A DNA stretch of 64,000 nt, taken from assembly GCA_023382535.1 (NCBI GenBank), contig JAHDWA010000006.1, forward strand, positions 216,037 to 280,036, written 5' to 3'. The position numbers and the translations under genes were made by a program. Below the pieces are notes generated by a model, which was not told where the DNA came from, ran no database searches, and saw only the letters and a program-made list of their open reading frames with translations. Positions 27,378-35,914 of this stretch are shown here, in pieces (within the stretch, counting starts at the first letter, position 1; every line of letters begins with the position of its first letter). The stretch is from Anaerolineae bacterium (GTDB lineage Bacteria > Chloroflexota > Anaerolineae > 4572-78 > J111).

Positions 27378-28306
27378 GGGTAAATGTATTCGTGAAAACG
27401 GTCAGGATGGAGGGCTATATAATTAAGAATTTTGTCGTAATCCTCAGCTAATTCAACTGGCCCCTCCGAACGGTTTAATGCAGGGAGGGCGGTATCTTTT
27501 TGTCGAAGGGGCAGCGATTGCGAGGCAAAGTACCTGTTTATTTTGGCTGCTTCATGGCCCGTCTGGTTACATACGTTTTCGTACCAAAGTTCAATATATT
27601 TTCCCCGGCTAAAACGTCTTAAATCCGCGCCGATGCTTTTGTTGTACTCGTACTGTTGCTCCACCACCTGTTCCCAGTAGGGCCGTTGTTGAATCTCCCG
27701 GTAATTGGCGGTGGTAGCCGAGTTCCAGGTGTAGGGAGAGCCGCGCCGGTATCTGGCCTCCAGGTCTGAGAGGGCGCTCCGCCCTATATCCCGCCGGACC
27801 CAGATGAAGTGCAGATTGGGGAAGAGCGAGGTCAAGGCTCTGATGCGAAAACAGTTCCAGGCGTTTTTGGTCACGATGGCCTGGCCGGTCATCTGGTAAA
27901 TGGTTTGCATGGTCAGGGTAAAATGAGCCACCCGGCCCGGCAACACTTCGGCGCTGCGCGTTTGGGCGGGATGCTCGCCCCCAAACCAGTTTTTAAAGAT
28001 CAACGAAGCCTCGGAAGGTTCCCACCATTCTTTCGTTTTGCCGTAGGCGCTGCTGTAGCCAACCGGGCCGGGCCGGCCAAGCTGCAAAGCCAGGGCTGCC
28101 CCAATAACAGGCTGCTCGGCAAAGTGATCGTTAATCAGGTTAGCGAAGTAGAAGAAATCGAAATGATTAATGACCAGTTGGTAAATAAGCGTACTGCCCG
28201 TGCGCGGCGAACCCAGGATAAAGACCAGGGGCAGCTCCTCTACCCCGGCCTGCCGGGAAAATCTTTGAAAAAAAAGCTGTTCGCTTTCCAAGAACGCCCT
28301 GGTCAC
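27350..28306 (-). CDS. Sulfotransferase
   Basis: PAPS-dependent sulfotransferase, 318 residues. Seen: the 5'-phosphosulfate loop FILGSPRTGSTLIYQL near residues 28-43 and the 3'-phosphate motif VRRDIGRSALSDL near residue 176. Probably transfers sulfate to a glycan hydroxyl before export. It overlaps the next gene by 28 bases and its start overlaps the SGNH hydrolase stop by 4 bases. Together these genes form a coupled decoration block. A lipid or other acceptor is possible. Confidence 0.85.
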   Translation of the reverse strand: MTRAFLESEQLFFQRFSRQAGVEELPLVFILGSPRTGSTLIYQLVINHFDFFYFANLINDHFAEQPVIGAALALQLGRPGPVGYSSAYGKTKEWWEPSEASLIFKNWFGGEHPAQTRSAEVLPGRVAHFTLTMQTIYQMTGQAIVTKNAWNCFRIRALTSLFPNLHFIWVRRDIGRSALSDLEARYRRGSPYTWNSATTANYREIQQRPYWEQVVEQQYEYNKSIGADLRRFSRGKYIELWYENVCNQTGHEAAKINRYFASQSLPLRQKDTALPALNRSEGPVELAEDYDKILNYIALHPDRFHEYIYPCPPIRNES

Positions 28307-28980
28307 TGCTCGTCTGCTTTAATCAATTCTAAAACGGCAGCTTCAAGCACCGGGTACACAATCTCAAAATAAAGATCGTGGCCGCGCTCGCTGAGGTGAA
28401 GGAGATCGGGCGCAGGCAGGAGTAACTCTGCCAGCAGGTCGGGTCTGTCTTCGGTATAGGTTTTAAAGGCCTGCTCAACATCGTTCAAAGTCACCGGACC
28501 GGCTGAGTTAGCGGCAACCTCGCGGATGACCTGGTTATACTGCTCGTTGCTCTGGCGGTAAGAAATGTTGGTTAAAGGCAGCACCTGATCTCGCCCGCTG
28601 GGATGATTGGTATTTAAGAGAACTTGCTTTACCCCAACGTTAAAGGCGCGGGCAATGATCTCTTCCAGGTTGGCGGCGAAGGCTTTGGGACTAACCCTGG
28701 GCAGGCCCCGGTCGCTTTGCCAGTAATTACAGTCATTCATGCCAAACTGGACCAGCAGCAGGTCAGGCTGTTGGGACTGGATTTCATAAGGCATCACTTC
28801 CAGGGCCTGGCGGGTGGTCCGGCCATTGGCCGAGGCATTGGCGACGATAACGGGGCGATGATACCTTTGGCCCAATTCACTCAACTGGGCGGAAGTTCTG
28901 GTGACCCAGCCCCGGTGGAGGGCCACATGCTGCCCGACGCAAATGGAGTCGCCAAACAGGAATACTTTGATCTCGTTCAA
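28303..28980 (-). CDS. SGNH/GDSL hydrolase
   Basis: SGNH-fold esterase of 225 residues with all four blocks: FGDSICVG (nucleophile Ser), ASANGRTT (Gly), FGMNDCN (Asn) and DLLHLSERG (Asp and His). No signal peptide, so it acts in the cytoplasm. Possible roles are O-acetyl removal or acyl transfer on a glycan intermediate. Overlaps both neighbours by 4 bases. Confidence 0.85.
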   Translation of the reverse strand: MNEIKVFLFGDSICVGQHVALHRGWVTRTSAQLSELGQRYHRPVIVANASANGRTTRQALEVMPYEIQSQQPDLLLVQFGMNDCNYWQSDRGLPRVSPKAFAANLEEIIARAFNVGVKQVLLNTNHPSGRDQVLPLTNISYRQSNEQYNQVIREVAANSAGPVTLNDVEQAFKTYTEDRPDLLAELLLPAPDLLHLSERGHDLYFEIVYPVLEAAVLELIKADEQ

Positions 28981-29687
28981 GATGCTTGTCTATCTCCCCG
29001 GAGCGATACTAAACAAACCTGCCTGCCGTTAGCAAACAGGCTGGGCGGGTTTTGGAGTAACAGATCAAGCTGCGGCTCCTGGATGCGGTCAACGTACTTC
29101 TCCAGGATGCGCTTAAGCTGCGCTCCATCCCAGGCCATGATATGAAAAACCTCGTCAGCGCCCACTCGCTTAACTTTATACCAGCGTGGTGCGTTATAGT
29201 AGGTTAGCGATAATCTTATTTCCTGGCAGATCGGCATAAACTTTTGTAGAAAAAGTTCAAGTCGCTGATCTACATTAGGGAACAAGTCATTGGCAATGAC
29301 AAGATCGTAGTAAGCTTCGGGCTGAAACTCGTACCAATCGCTGTTTATCCAAAAATTTCTCCCCAGCGATCGCTGGATAACCTCTAGCAGCTCAGGGGGG
29401 TCATGAGCCAGGATGTCTAATAAAGTATAACCGTGATTTTTCACCAGCAACCGGGTCAGAGAACTGTAGCCGCCCCCCACATCCAGGATATTCCTGGCTT
29501 TGGCTGAGCCGGAAAGAAGCTCTCCGTATATGTGAGCGTAAATCATACGTTTTGGCAGAGACTCCAGGAGCCATTTATGTGAAGCAAAGTGATCATCTTC
29601 TTCATTGGTGGCAGTTGTATTCAACAGTCTGAAAATAAAGTCGCTTTCAGCCCATTTTCTTTGCAAGGTGTGATCAAATACTAGCAT
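28977..29687 (-). CDS. Methyltransferase-like protein (Rossmann SAM fold)
   Basis: Protein of 236 residues. Motif I is NILDVGGGYSSLTRLL near residue 68, followed by DLVIANDLFPNVDQRLELFL as a motif IV-like stretch. I read it as a class I SAM methyltransferase, more diverged than the one at 24852-25814. It is directly followed by the SGNH gene (4-base overlap) and starts 2 bases after the Wzt gene stop. It may methylate the glycan terminus, as terminators in Wzm/Wzt systems do. Confidence 0.65.
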   Translation of the reverse strand: MLVFDHTLQRKWAESDFIFRLLNTTATNEEDDHFASHKWLLESLPKRMIYAHIYGELLSGSAKARNILDVGGGYSSLTRLLVKNHGYTLLDILAHDPPELLEVIQRSLGRNFWINSDWYEFQPEAYYDLVIANDLFPNVDQRLELFLQKFMPICQEIRLSLTYYNAPRWYKVKRVGADEVFHIMAWDGAQLKRILEKYVDRIQEPQLDLLLQNPPSLFANGRQVCLVSLRGDRQAS

Positions 29688-29688
29688 G

Positions 29689-31491
29689 TCATCCCAGTCT
29701 CCACTGTACTGGGTAACGATAAATTACGCTGTCAAATAACTCTTCATTTCCTACAACTTGAAATTCATAACTTCGATCAATGAGATCGTAACGATACTGT
29801 TTATCTATAACCCTTTCAAATATGGCTACTGAAAAAACATAGGCGCCATTTCCAAGATTAAGGGGAGGTAAGTCAAGGTAGAGTTCTTTCTTCTCATCGA
29901 CTCGAAAATCTAAAGGCATTGATTCGCCAGGAAACTTTGTCACTAAAACACCATCTAAACGATAGAGCGTCGCTGTTGGGACCAAACAATAATGTCCGTC
30001 TCGATGGGCTAGCACTTTTAGGCTTAAGATTAATGGGCTGCCAACCGGAAAAACGGCCTGTTCCTGGCCATCGGCTCCCAGCAGCAGTACTTTTTCTATC
30101 GTCAGCGAGCCTTCGCCGGGCCAGCGGGTGATCGAACGAGCAGGAGTTGCCCGTGAATTAGCATCTGGCTGCGCTGCCCGGGATGTTCCATTCTCCGGGA
30201 TAACGCCGCTTTCTTCCGCTAAACCAGGGAGAGAAATTTTCCACTCAGACCAATCAGCATTGCTGTGCGGCAGTTCAACCTGACGGTGTAACACTTTACC
30301 ATTTCTGGTCAGGGTCAGGGTCAACCGGGCCGTCTCGTTGCAGCGATAGCGGACCTGGTAAGCATAGCGGGCGTCGCTGAACAAGGCGTAGGCGTAAAAA
30401 ACAACCTCGCCCAGGGCGCTGCCCGGGCCATCGGGCTGGATTCTCAGGCTCCGGCAGTAACCCTGTCCCACGCGCCGTGGCTCCGACCAATTACTGCCGT
30501 TTAACGCTACCAGAGCCGTGTGCGACCAGTTTCCGTCCTGAACATCTCCGACTTTCAATGTTTCTTCTATCTGATCCTCTTTTAACAAGGTGATCTCGGC
30601 AATATCGCACCAGGCCCCCGGCTCACCCTCCAGCCGGAAGGCCAAAACCATGGCGTCGCCATATCCATCTACCTGCGCCGGGTCATAGCTGCCCAGGTGG
30701 CGCTTTTGGTTTTTGGCTCTCAAGCGGCGGTCTTCCAGCTTATGGATGAACTCTTCGTATGCTTTGATGACTTCCAGGCTGGGTCCGCGCTTAACAATCC
30801 GGCCCCGCTCGATCCAGATGCACTCGTTACAGTAGCGGACAATCTGGTCTAAAGAGTGCGAGACCAACAGCACCGAGGCGTCACCTTCCGCAACCAGTTG
30901 CTTCATCCGCTCGGCGGATTTGCTGGCAAAGTACGCGTCTCCGGCTCCCAGGATTTCGTCAATGATCAAAATGTCGGGTCTGAGAGTCGTCGCCGTGGCA
31001 AAAACCAGCCGGGCCTGCATCCCGGCTGAATAGGTTTTGAACGGTTGGGCCAGAAATTGGCCTAGTTCGGTAAACTCGGCAATATCTTGCGTAGCTGCCT
31101 GGATTTCCCTGGAATTGAACCCCTGGTAAGTTAAGGCGGCCCGGATATTCTCATGGCCTGTAAATTCGGGGTGAAAGCCGGCCCCCGCCTCTAACAGGGC
31201 CTGCACCTGTCCGTCTACGTACACGGTCCCCTCGGTCGCCGGCAAATTGCCGGTGATCAACTTGAGCAAAGTGCTCTTGCCGGCCCCATTTCGTCCAATA
31301 ATGCCCAGGCGGCTGCCCTTTTTCAGCTCTAAATTAATGTCACGCAGCGCCCAAAACTCGCCCGGCTTAATGCGCCGCCAGGGGGTGAGCCAGACCAGGC
31401 CCAGCCCATCCAAAAAATTATCCAGGCGTGATGGATAAATCTTGTACATTTTGCCCACACCGGAAAGTTGGATGGCGATCTGGTCAGACAT
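29689..31491 (-). CDS. wzt: Polysaccharide ABC transporter ATP-binding protein with extra domain (Wzt)
   Basis: ATPase of the Wzm/Wzt exporter, 600 residues from the ATG at 31491 (a TTG at 31497 is in frame). The nucleotide-binding domain has Walker A GRNGAGKST (about 66-74), signature YSAGMQARL, Walker B ILIIDEIL and switch His in LVSHSLD. The C-terminal part (about 460-598) looks like the Wzt glycan-binding beta-sandwich, which recognises the finished chain end. Between them lies about 190 residues of additional beta-rich sequence (about 265-450) not expected in a standard Wzt of 400-450 residues. It overlaps the permease stop by 8 bases. Confidence 0.88.
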   Translation of the reverse strand: MSDQIAIQLSGVGKMYKIYPSRLDNFLDGLGLVWLTPWRRIKPGEFWALRDINLELKKGSRLGIIGRNGAGKSTLLKLITGNLPATEGTVYVDGQVQALLEAGAGFHPEFTGHENIRAALTYQGFNSREIQAATQDIAEFTELGQFLAQPFKTYSAGMQARLVFATATTLRPDILIIDEILGAGDAYFASKSAERMKQLVAEGDASVLLVSHSLDQIVRYCNECIWIERGRIVKRGPSLEVIKAYEEFIHKLEDRRLRAKNQKRHLGSYDPAQVDGYGDAMVLAFRLEGEPGAWCDIAEITLLKEDQIEETLKVGDVQDGNWSHTALVALNGSNWSEPRRVGQGYCRSLRIQPDGPGSALGEVVFYAYALFSDARYAYQVRYRCNETARLTLTLTRNGKVLHRQVELPHSNADWSEWKISLPGLAEESGVIPENGTSRAAQPDANSRATPARSITRWPGEGSLTIEKVLLLGADGQEQAVFPVGSPLILSLKVLAHRDGHYCLVPTATLYRLDGVLVTKFPGESMPLDFRVDEKKELYLDLPPLNLGNGAYVFSVAIFERVIDKQYRYDLIDRSYEFQVVGNEELFDSVIYRYPVQWRLG

Positions 31492-32296
31492 AATCAATCA
31501 ATACTCGTTTGGCCCGGCTAAAGAAATAACCGCCGAGCGTGAATAACCCAACCGATAAAGCTATCAAAATCAAGCTGTTCCCCCAGCCTGGCAGCCGGCC
31601 TAAAATCATGATGGACTGATAGGCCACTACGAAATAAGCAAAGGGGTTTAGAATTAAAAGAACTTTTAAACTGGGCGGTACCATTTCCGGGGTATAGGCA
31701 ATGGGTGAGACAATCATCAGCGCCAGTAGAATGATGCCCATCAGGTTCTGCAAATCCCGGAAGACCAGATTGATCAGCGATAAAATCCAGTTTAACCCGA
31801 TCAGCGCCAGGATATGCAGCCCCCAGATCACCGGCAGCAGCACCACCGTCCACGACATCGTTCCGGTCAGCGCCAGAGCAGCAATAATCGCCGCGAAGCC
31901 AACCACCATCGGCACCTGGCTCAACAGGACTGATTTGGCAGGAGCCAGATCAATCGGAAAGACGGTATTACTCAGCACTGACTTATTCGCTACGACGGCG
32001 CTGACCCCCCCCACCAAGGCTTCACTGGTCATTAAAAAGGGGACTAACCCGGAAAAGATGAGCAGGACGTACTGCACGGGCGACAGGCCGGGTACTTGCA
32101 CCCGGAAGATGATCAGATAAATCCCGGCGTAGATTGCCAGAAACAGAAGGGGGGTTAAAACAGCCCAGCCCAGCCCAAAAACCGAGCCGGCGTAACGAGC
32201 CTTTAGTTCATTGAGCGCTACCTGCCACAACAAACGGCGGTGGCTCAACAGGAGTTGAGATGAATGGTAGGGGACTGAAAACTTCACAGTACTCAA
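31484..32296 (-). CDS. wzm: Polysaccharide ABC transporter permease (Wzm)
   Basis: Inner-membrane subunit of an ABC-2 type glycan exporter, 270 residues. A cytoplasmic N-terminus (HRRLLWQVALNELKARYAGS) precedes six hydrophobic segments, with the typical GLGWAVLTPLLFLAIY first membrane segment. Overlap with the ATPase gene supports one complex. Its presence means the polymer is finished in the cytoplasm and exported by the ABC route, not by Wzx/Wzy. Confidence 0.88.
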   Translation of the reverse strand: MSTVKFSVPYHSSQLLLSHRRLLWQVALNELKARYAGSVFGLGWAVLTPLLFLAIYAGIYLIIFRVQVPGLSPVQYVLLIFSGLVPFLMTSEALVGGVSAVVANKSVLSNTVFPIDLAPAKSVLLSQVPMVVGFAAIIAALALTGTMSWTVVLLPVIWGLHILALIGLNWILSLINLVFRDLQNLMGIILLALMIVSPIAYTPEMVPPSLKVLLILNPFAYFVVAYQSIMILGRLPGWGNSLILIALSVGLFTLGGYFFSRAKRVLIDYV

Positions 32297-32309
32297 GGTA
32301 GCCGTCCGT

Positions 32310-33368
32310 TTAACCAGCCAGGGTTAATATTTCTTGGATGAGGGCGGCAGCCTGGCCGCTGCCGTACAAAGCGGGCCGGGCTGCCGGCGGGGTAAAAGAC
32401 TCAACAGCCCGGACAATCAAGCCCGTCTCTGCCCCGGTTAAAACATTCCAGCCAGTTTCGACGGTTTCGACCCATTCGGTTTGGTCACGTAAAGTGACAC
32501 ACGGCACACCCAACCAGTAGGCTTCTTTTTGCATACCACCGGAGTCGGTTAAGATCAGGCGGGCCGCTTGCTGCAAGCGAATCATATCTGCATAGCCTAC
32601 CGGCTCGATTAATCGTACATGCGGGGCCGGGGTATAATCCAGATCCTTCAGAATTTTCCGAGTGCGCGGATGAACGGGAAAGATGAGGGGTTCGTTCAAG
32701 GAATCAAAGGCGGTTAGAATAGCGCGCAAACGGGTAGTATCATTGGTGTTTTCGGCCCGGTGGACAGTCGTCAGCAAGTAACCTCGTTCGGTCAGCTCTA
32801 ATCTGTCCAGTATGTTTGATTGGGTTTCGGCGCGTTGGACGGCCCAGGCCAGGGCATCGGCCATCACATCGCCGACAAGATGGACGCCGCGTTGAACCCC
32901 TTCGGCGGCCAGATTATCTACGGCAGTTTGGCTGGGGCAAAACAGCAACTCTGATAGCTGGTCGGCTACGACCCGGTTGATTTCTTCGGGCATCATCCGG
33001 TTAAAACTGCGCAGGCCGGCCTCTACATGGGCTACCTTTTGGTGTAATTTAGCTCCTGCCAGAGCACCGGCCAGGGTCGAATTGGTGTCTCCGTAGATCA
33101 AGACCCAATCCGGGTTTTCCGCTAAAAGAATTTCTTCAATTCGGGCCAGCATTTGCCCCGTTTGCCAGCCGTGCGAGCCGGAGCCAACTTCTAAATTAGC
33201 ATCTGGCGCAGGCAAATCCAATTCTTCAAAGAAAATCCGCGACATTTGGTAGTCATAATGCTGCCCGGTATGAACCAGTATCTCTTGGTGCTGCTGTCGC
33301 AGCATTTGACTAACCACCGCAGCTTTGATAAATTGGGGCCGGGCGCCGACAATCGAGACAATTTTCAT
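32310..33368 (-). CDS. wecB: UDP-N-acetylglucosamine 2-epimerase (non-hydrolysing)
   Basis: Converts UDP-GlcNAc to UDP-ManNAc; 352 residues. Seen: IVSIVGARPQFIKAAVV, LVHTGQHYDYQMS, YGDTNSTLAGAL, HVEAGLRSFNRMMPEEINR and LTDSGGMQKEAYWLGVP. These are all family signatures including the catalytic acidic residues. Its ATG overlaps the wecC stop by 4 bases, so substrate and next enzyme are cotranslated. Confidence 0.93.
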   Translation of the reverse strand: MKIVSIVGARPQFIKAAVVSQMLRQQHQEILVHTGQHYDYQMSRIFFEELDLPAPDANLEVGSGSHGWQTGQMLARIEEILLAENPDWVLIYGDTNSTLAGALAGAKLHQKVAHVEAGLRSFNRMMPEEINRVVADQLSELLFCPSQTAVDNLAAEGVQRGVHLVGDVMADALAWAVQRAETQSNILDRLELTERGYLLTTVHRAENTNDTTRLRAILTAFDSLNEPLIFPVHPRTRKILKDLDYTPAPHVRLIEPVGYADMIRLQQAARLILTDSGGMQKEAYWLGVPCVTLRDQTEWVETVETGWNVLTGAETGLIVRAVESFTPPAARPALYGSGQAAALIQEILTLAG

Positions 33369-34753
33369 CCCGCTTGTTCCTGGAATAGCTCTGCTGCCCT
33401 GGTCAAAGGTCCAAGTTCAACCCCGACCGGCTTGGTGCCTTGGCCCAGGCCGCGATAAATTAAGCCCGCCGCCTGAGCCTGAGCTGAATCAAAAACATGC
33501 CGCCCATCAATGAAAATAGGCGTGCGCATTACTTTTCGGAGCAGCCCAAGATCTAAATGATAATAGCTTTGGTGTTTTACCATCAAAACCGCCACATCGC
33601 ATCCGGCGGCTCGTTCCAGGAGGTCGCCTTGATATTGAGGTATCCAGGGATCATGGATGACTACTTCCGCCCCCTGAGTGTGCAGATGCTCAACCATTAC
33701 CGCGCTAAAGCTGTTGCGGGTGTCGTCGGCATTTTCCAGATATGAGTAACCTAACACCAGGACCTTGGCCTGTCCTATTTCTATCCCAACCTCGCTTAAG
33801 GTTTCAAGGGTCAAGTCGGCCATATGCAAGGGCATATGGTCGTTAATAGCGCGGGCTGTGCGGATCATTCTGGGTTCAAAACCATAACTGGCATTGGCGA
33901 TAAGTAACCAGGGATCCTTTGGAATACAGTGCCCGCCAACCCCGGCTCCCGGCAAGTGCATTTGCCGGTAAGGAGATTTGTTTACCAATTCTCTTATTTG
34001 CCACACATCGGCCCCCATGTCCTCGCATAACAGGGCCATCTCGTTGGCAAAAGCGATCTGGACATCTCGATAGGCATTTTCCATTGTCTTGACCAGTTCG
34101 GCGGTCAGGCAATCAACCGGGTCTAAATTGGCCTCGACAATGTAGCGATAAAAGTGGCAGGCAATCTCGGCGGCTTCGGGACTCATCCCTCCCACCACCC
34201 GGTGACAGTTATGAATGTTCGCCAGCAATTTACCGGGCATAACTCGCTCTGGACAATGAACCAGGTAGAAGTCCTCGTTGACGCGCAGGCCGGACTGCTC
34301 TTCCAACAGAGGTTTGACCAGCATGGCCATCGTTCCGGGGGCAATAGTTGACTCAATAATAACCATTGTGCCCCGAGCGAGATGGGGTCCCAGATCGGTC
34401 AACGCCGCAGTGAGGGCCTGGTAATCCGGTTTTTTGGTAGACGGATCTATGGGCGTCTCTACCGCCAGCAGTACAATCTGGGCGCTTTTACACACCTGGT
34501 AATCAGGTGTCGCCGTGAATTTGCCTTCAGCAACCATCTGGCTCATAAGCTCGGCCAGGCCTGGCTCTTTACCATCAATGGGGCATTCGCCCCGGTTGAT
34601 TTTGTCTACTTTGTCTTGCCGGCGCTCCAAACCCAAAACGGAAAAGCCAGCTTGGGCGAACAGACAGGCTACGGGTAGCCCGACATAGCCTAAACCTAAC
34701 ACGACCAAATTCGCTGTTTGGTGCTCAATTGCTCTGAGTAAGTTGTCTTTCAC
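33365..34753 (-). CDS. wecC: UDP-N-acetyl-D-mannosamine dehydrogenase
   Basis: Oxidises UDP-ManNAc twice to UDP-ManNAcA. The start is taken as GTG at 34753 because AAGGAG lies nine bases upstream and this avoids overlap with the oxidoreductase gene; a longer in-frame start at 34813 lacks these signals. Length is then 462 residues. Seen: VVLGLGYVGLPVACLFA, ESTIAPGTM, CPERVMPGKLL, KTMENAYRDVQIAFANEMA and GVGGHCIPKDPW with the catalytic Cys. Supplies an uronic acid that the amidotransferases could use. Confidence 0.92.
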   Translation of the reverse strand: MKDNLLRAIEHQTANLVVLGLGYVGLPVACLFAQAGFSVLGLERRQDKVDKINRGECPIDGKEPGLAELMSQMVAEGKFTATPDYQVCKSAQIVLLAVETPIDPSTKKPDYQALTAALTDLGPHLARGTMVIIESTIAPGTMAMLVKPLLEEQSGLRVNEDFYLVHCPERVMPGKLLANIHNCHRVVGGMSPEAAEIACHFYRYIVEANLDPVDCLTAELVKTMENAYRDVQIAFANEMALLCEDMGADVWQIRELVNKSPYRQMHLPGAGVGGHCIPKDPWLLIANASYGFEPRMIRTARAINDHMPLHMADLTLETLSEVGIEIGQAKVLVLGYSYLENADDTRNSFSAVMVEHLHTQGAEVVIHDPWIPQYQGDLLERAAGCDVAVLMVKHQSYYHLDLGLLRKVMRTPIFIDGRHVFDSAQAQAAGLIYRGLGQGTKPVGVELGPLTRAAELFQEQAG

Positions 34754-34781
34754 CTGGGGGGTCTCCTTGTGATATAAAAGG

Positions 34782-35783
34782 TTACGAATTGAAGGCAATA
34801 CTTCTACCTTCACGGCCCGATTGCACCAGAGCCTGGGCCAGGCCGAGCGCTATCAGGCCATCCTCACCACTTACCGGTACAGGTTTATCCTCTAATACGG
34901 CCTGAACAAATCCTTCGAGTTCGGCCTTAAGCGGCTCGTACTTACGGACCGGGTATCGAATCATTCGGCCTTCACTTACGCCGCGCAGCAAACTGATGGC
35001 GCTCCATGACTCGTCATTCGTCTCTGCATTTTCGTAAAAGTAGAGGTCTTGAGTAAGATGGTCTACCAGGAACATGCCGCGTTCGCCGGTTACGGTCAGT
35101 TCACGGACTTTTGTGGGGGTGAGCCAGTTGATATCAAGCACCCCAATCGTGCCATCGGCCAGCCGCACCGATCCAACCAGGATATCCTCGTAGGCCGAAT
35201 GGAGTCTTTGCTCCGTTTCCGCATAAACCCGCACTGCCTCTTGGCCCGTCAGATAACGGATCATATCCAGATCATGGGTAGCCAGGTCAATCACTACTCC
35301 AACATCCTGAATCCGTGTTGGAAAAGGTCCTAACCTTCGACAACGTACCTCGAAAATACGTCCCAATTCACCCGTGATTAGCCGTGTTTTGAGCGCCTGC
35401 ACCGCTGGATCAAAACGGACAATATGGCCAACCATAAGCTTGCGACCCAGGATGTTAGCCCGTTCGATGAGTTCCTGGGCTTCTTCCTTTGTCGCTGCTA
35501 TCGGTTTTTCAATAAGGATGTGGCAACCTGCCTCCAGTGCCGCCAGAGCTACTTGATGATGATGCCGGGTTGGTACGGCGATTGTCACAATTTCAGGCTG
35601 AGTTTCCTCTAAAAGCCGACAACCGTCGGTGAAGGCGGCGGTATGGTACAATTGAGCAATTCGTTCCCCTGCTTCTCGGTCTGCATCGGCCACTCCTACT
35701 AACCGGGTATTGGACAGTTGATTGTAGATACGAACGTGGTGTTGGCCCATTGCTCCCACGCCGATGACTGCTGCTTTTAACAT
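34782..35783 (-). CDS. Gfo/Idh/MocA family oxidoreductase (WlbA/WbpB-like)
   Basis: NAD(P)-dependent sugar oxidoreductase, 333 residues. Seen: AVIGVGAMGQHHVRIYN, the catalytic-Lys motif HILIEKPIAAT near residue 95, VGHIVRFDPAV, and DLATHDLDMIRYL with the catalytic His. Next to a WbpA-type dehydrogenase, the best analogy is oxidation of UDP-GlcNAcA to its 3-keto form. The partner aminotransferase and acetyltransferase of that route are not in the window. Confidence 0.85.
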   Translation of the reverse strand: MLKAAVIGVGAMGQHHVRIYNQLSNTRLVGVADADREAGERIAQLYHTAAFTDGCRLLEETQPEIVTIAVPTRHHHQVALAALEAGCHILIEKPIAATKEEAQELIERANILGRKLMVGHIVRFDPAVQALKTRLITGELGRIFEVRCRRLGPFPTRIQDVGVVIDLATHDLDMIRYLTGQEAVRVYAETEQRLHSAYEDILVGSVRLADGTIGVLDINWLTPTKVRELTVTGERGMFLVDHLTQDLYFYENAETNDESWSAISLLRGVSEGRMIRYPVRKYEPLKAELEGFVQAVLEDKPVPVSGEDGLIALGLAQALVQSGREGRSIAFNS

Positions 35784-35914
35784 CTAGCTCCTAATCTGGA
35801 CAAACCAGAGCCAACAGGGCTGGCAACAAAATTACACAAATTTAACGGTATAGCTCGTAACCTTAATAAGCCGTATCCCTGGCCTCTGGACTTCCGGGAG
35901 AATTGAGGTGAAAC

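Noticed and set aside
34754..34813. Longer start for wecC
   Set aside because: It overlaps the upstream gene and has no ribosome site; GTG at 34753 has AAGGAG nine bases upstream.
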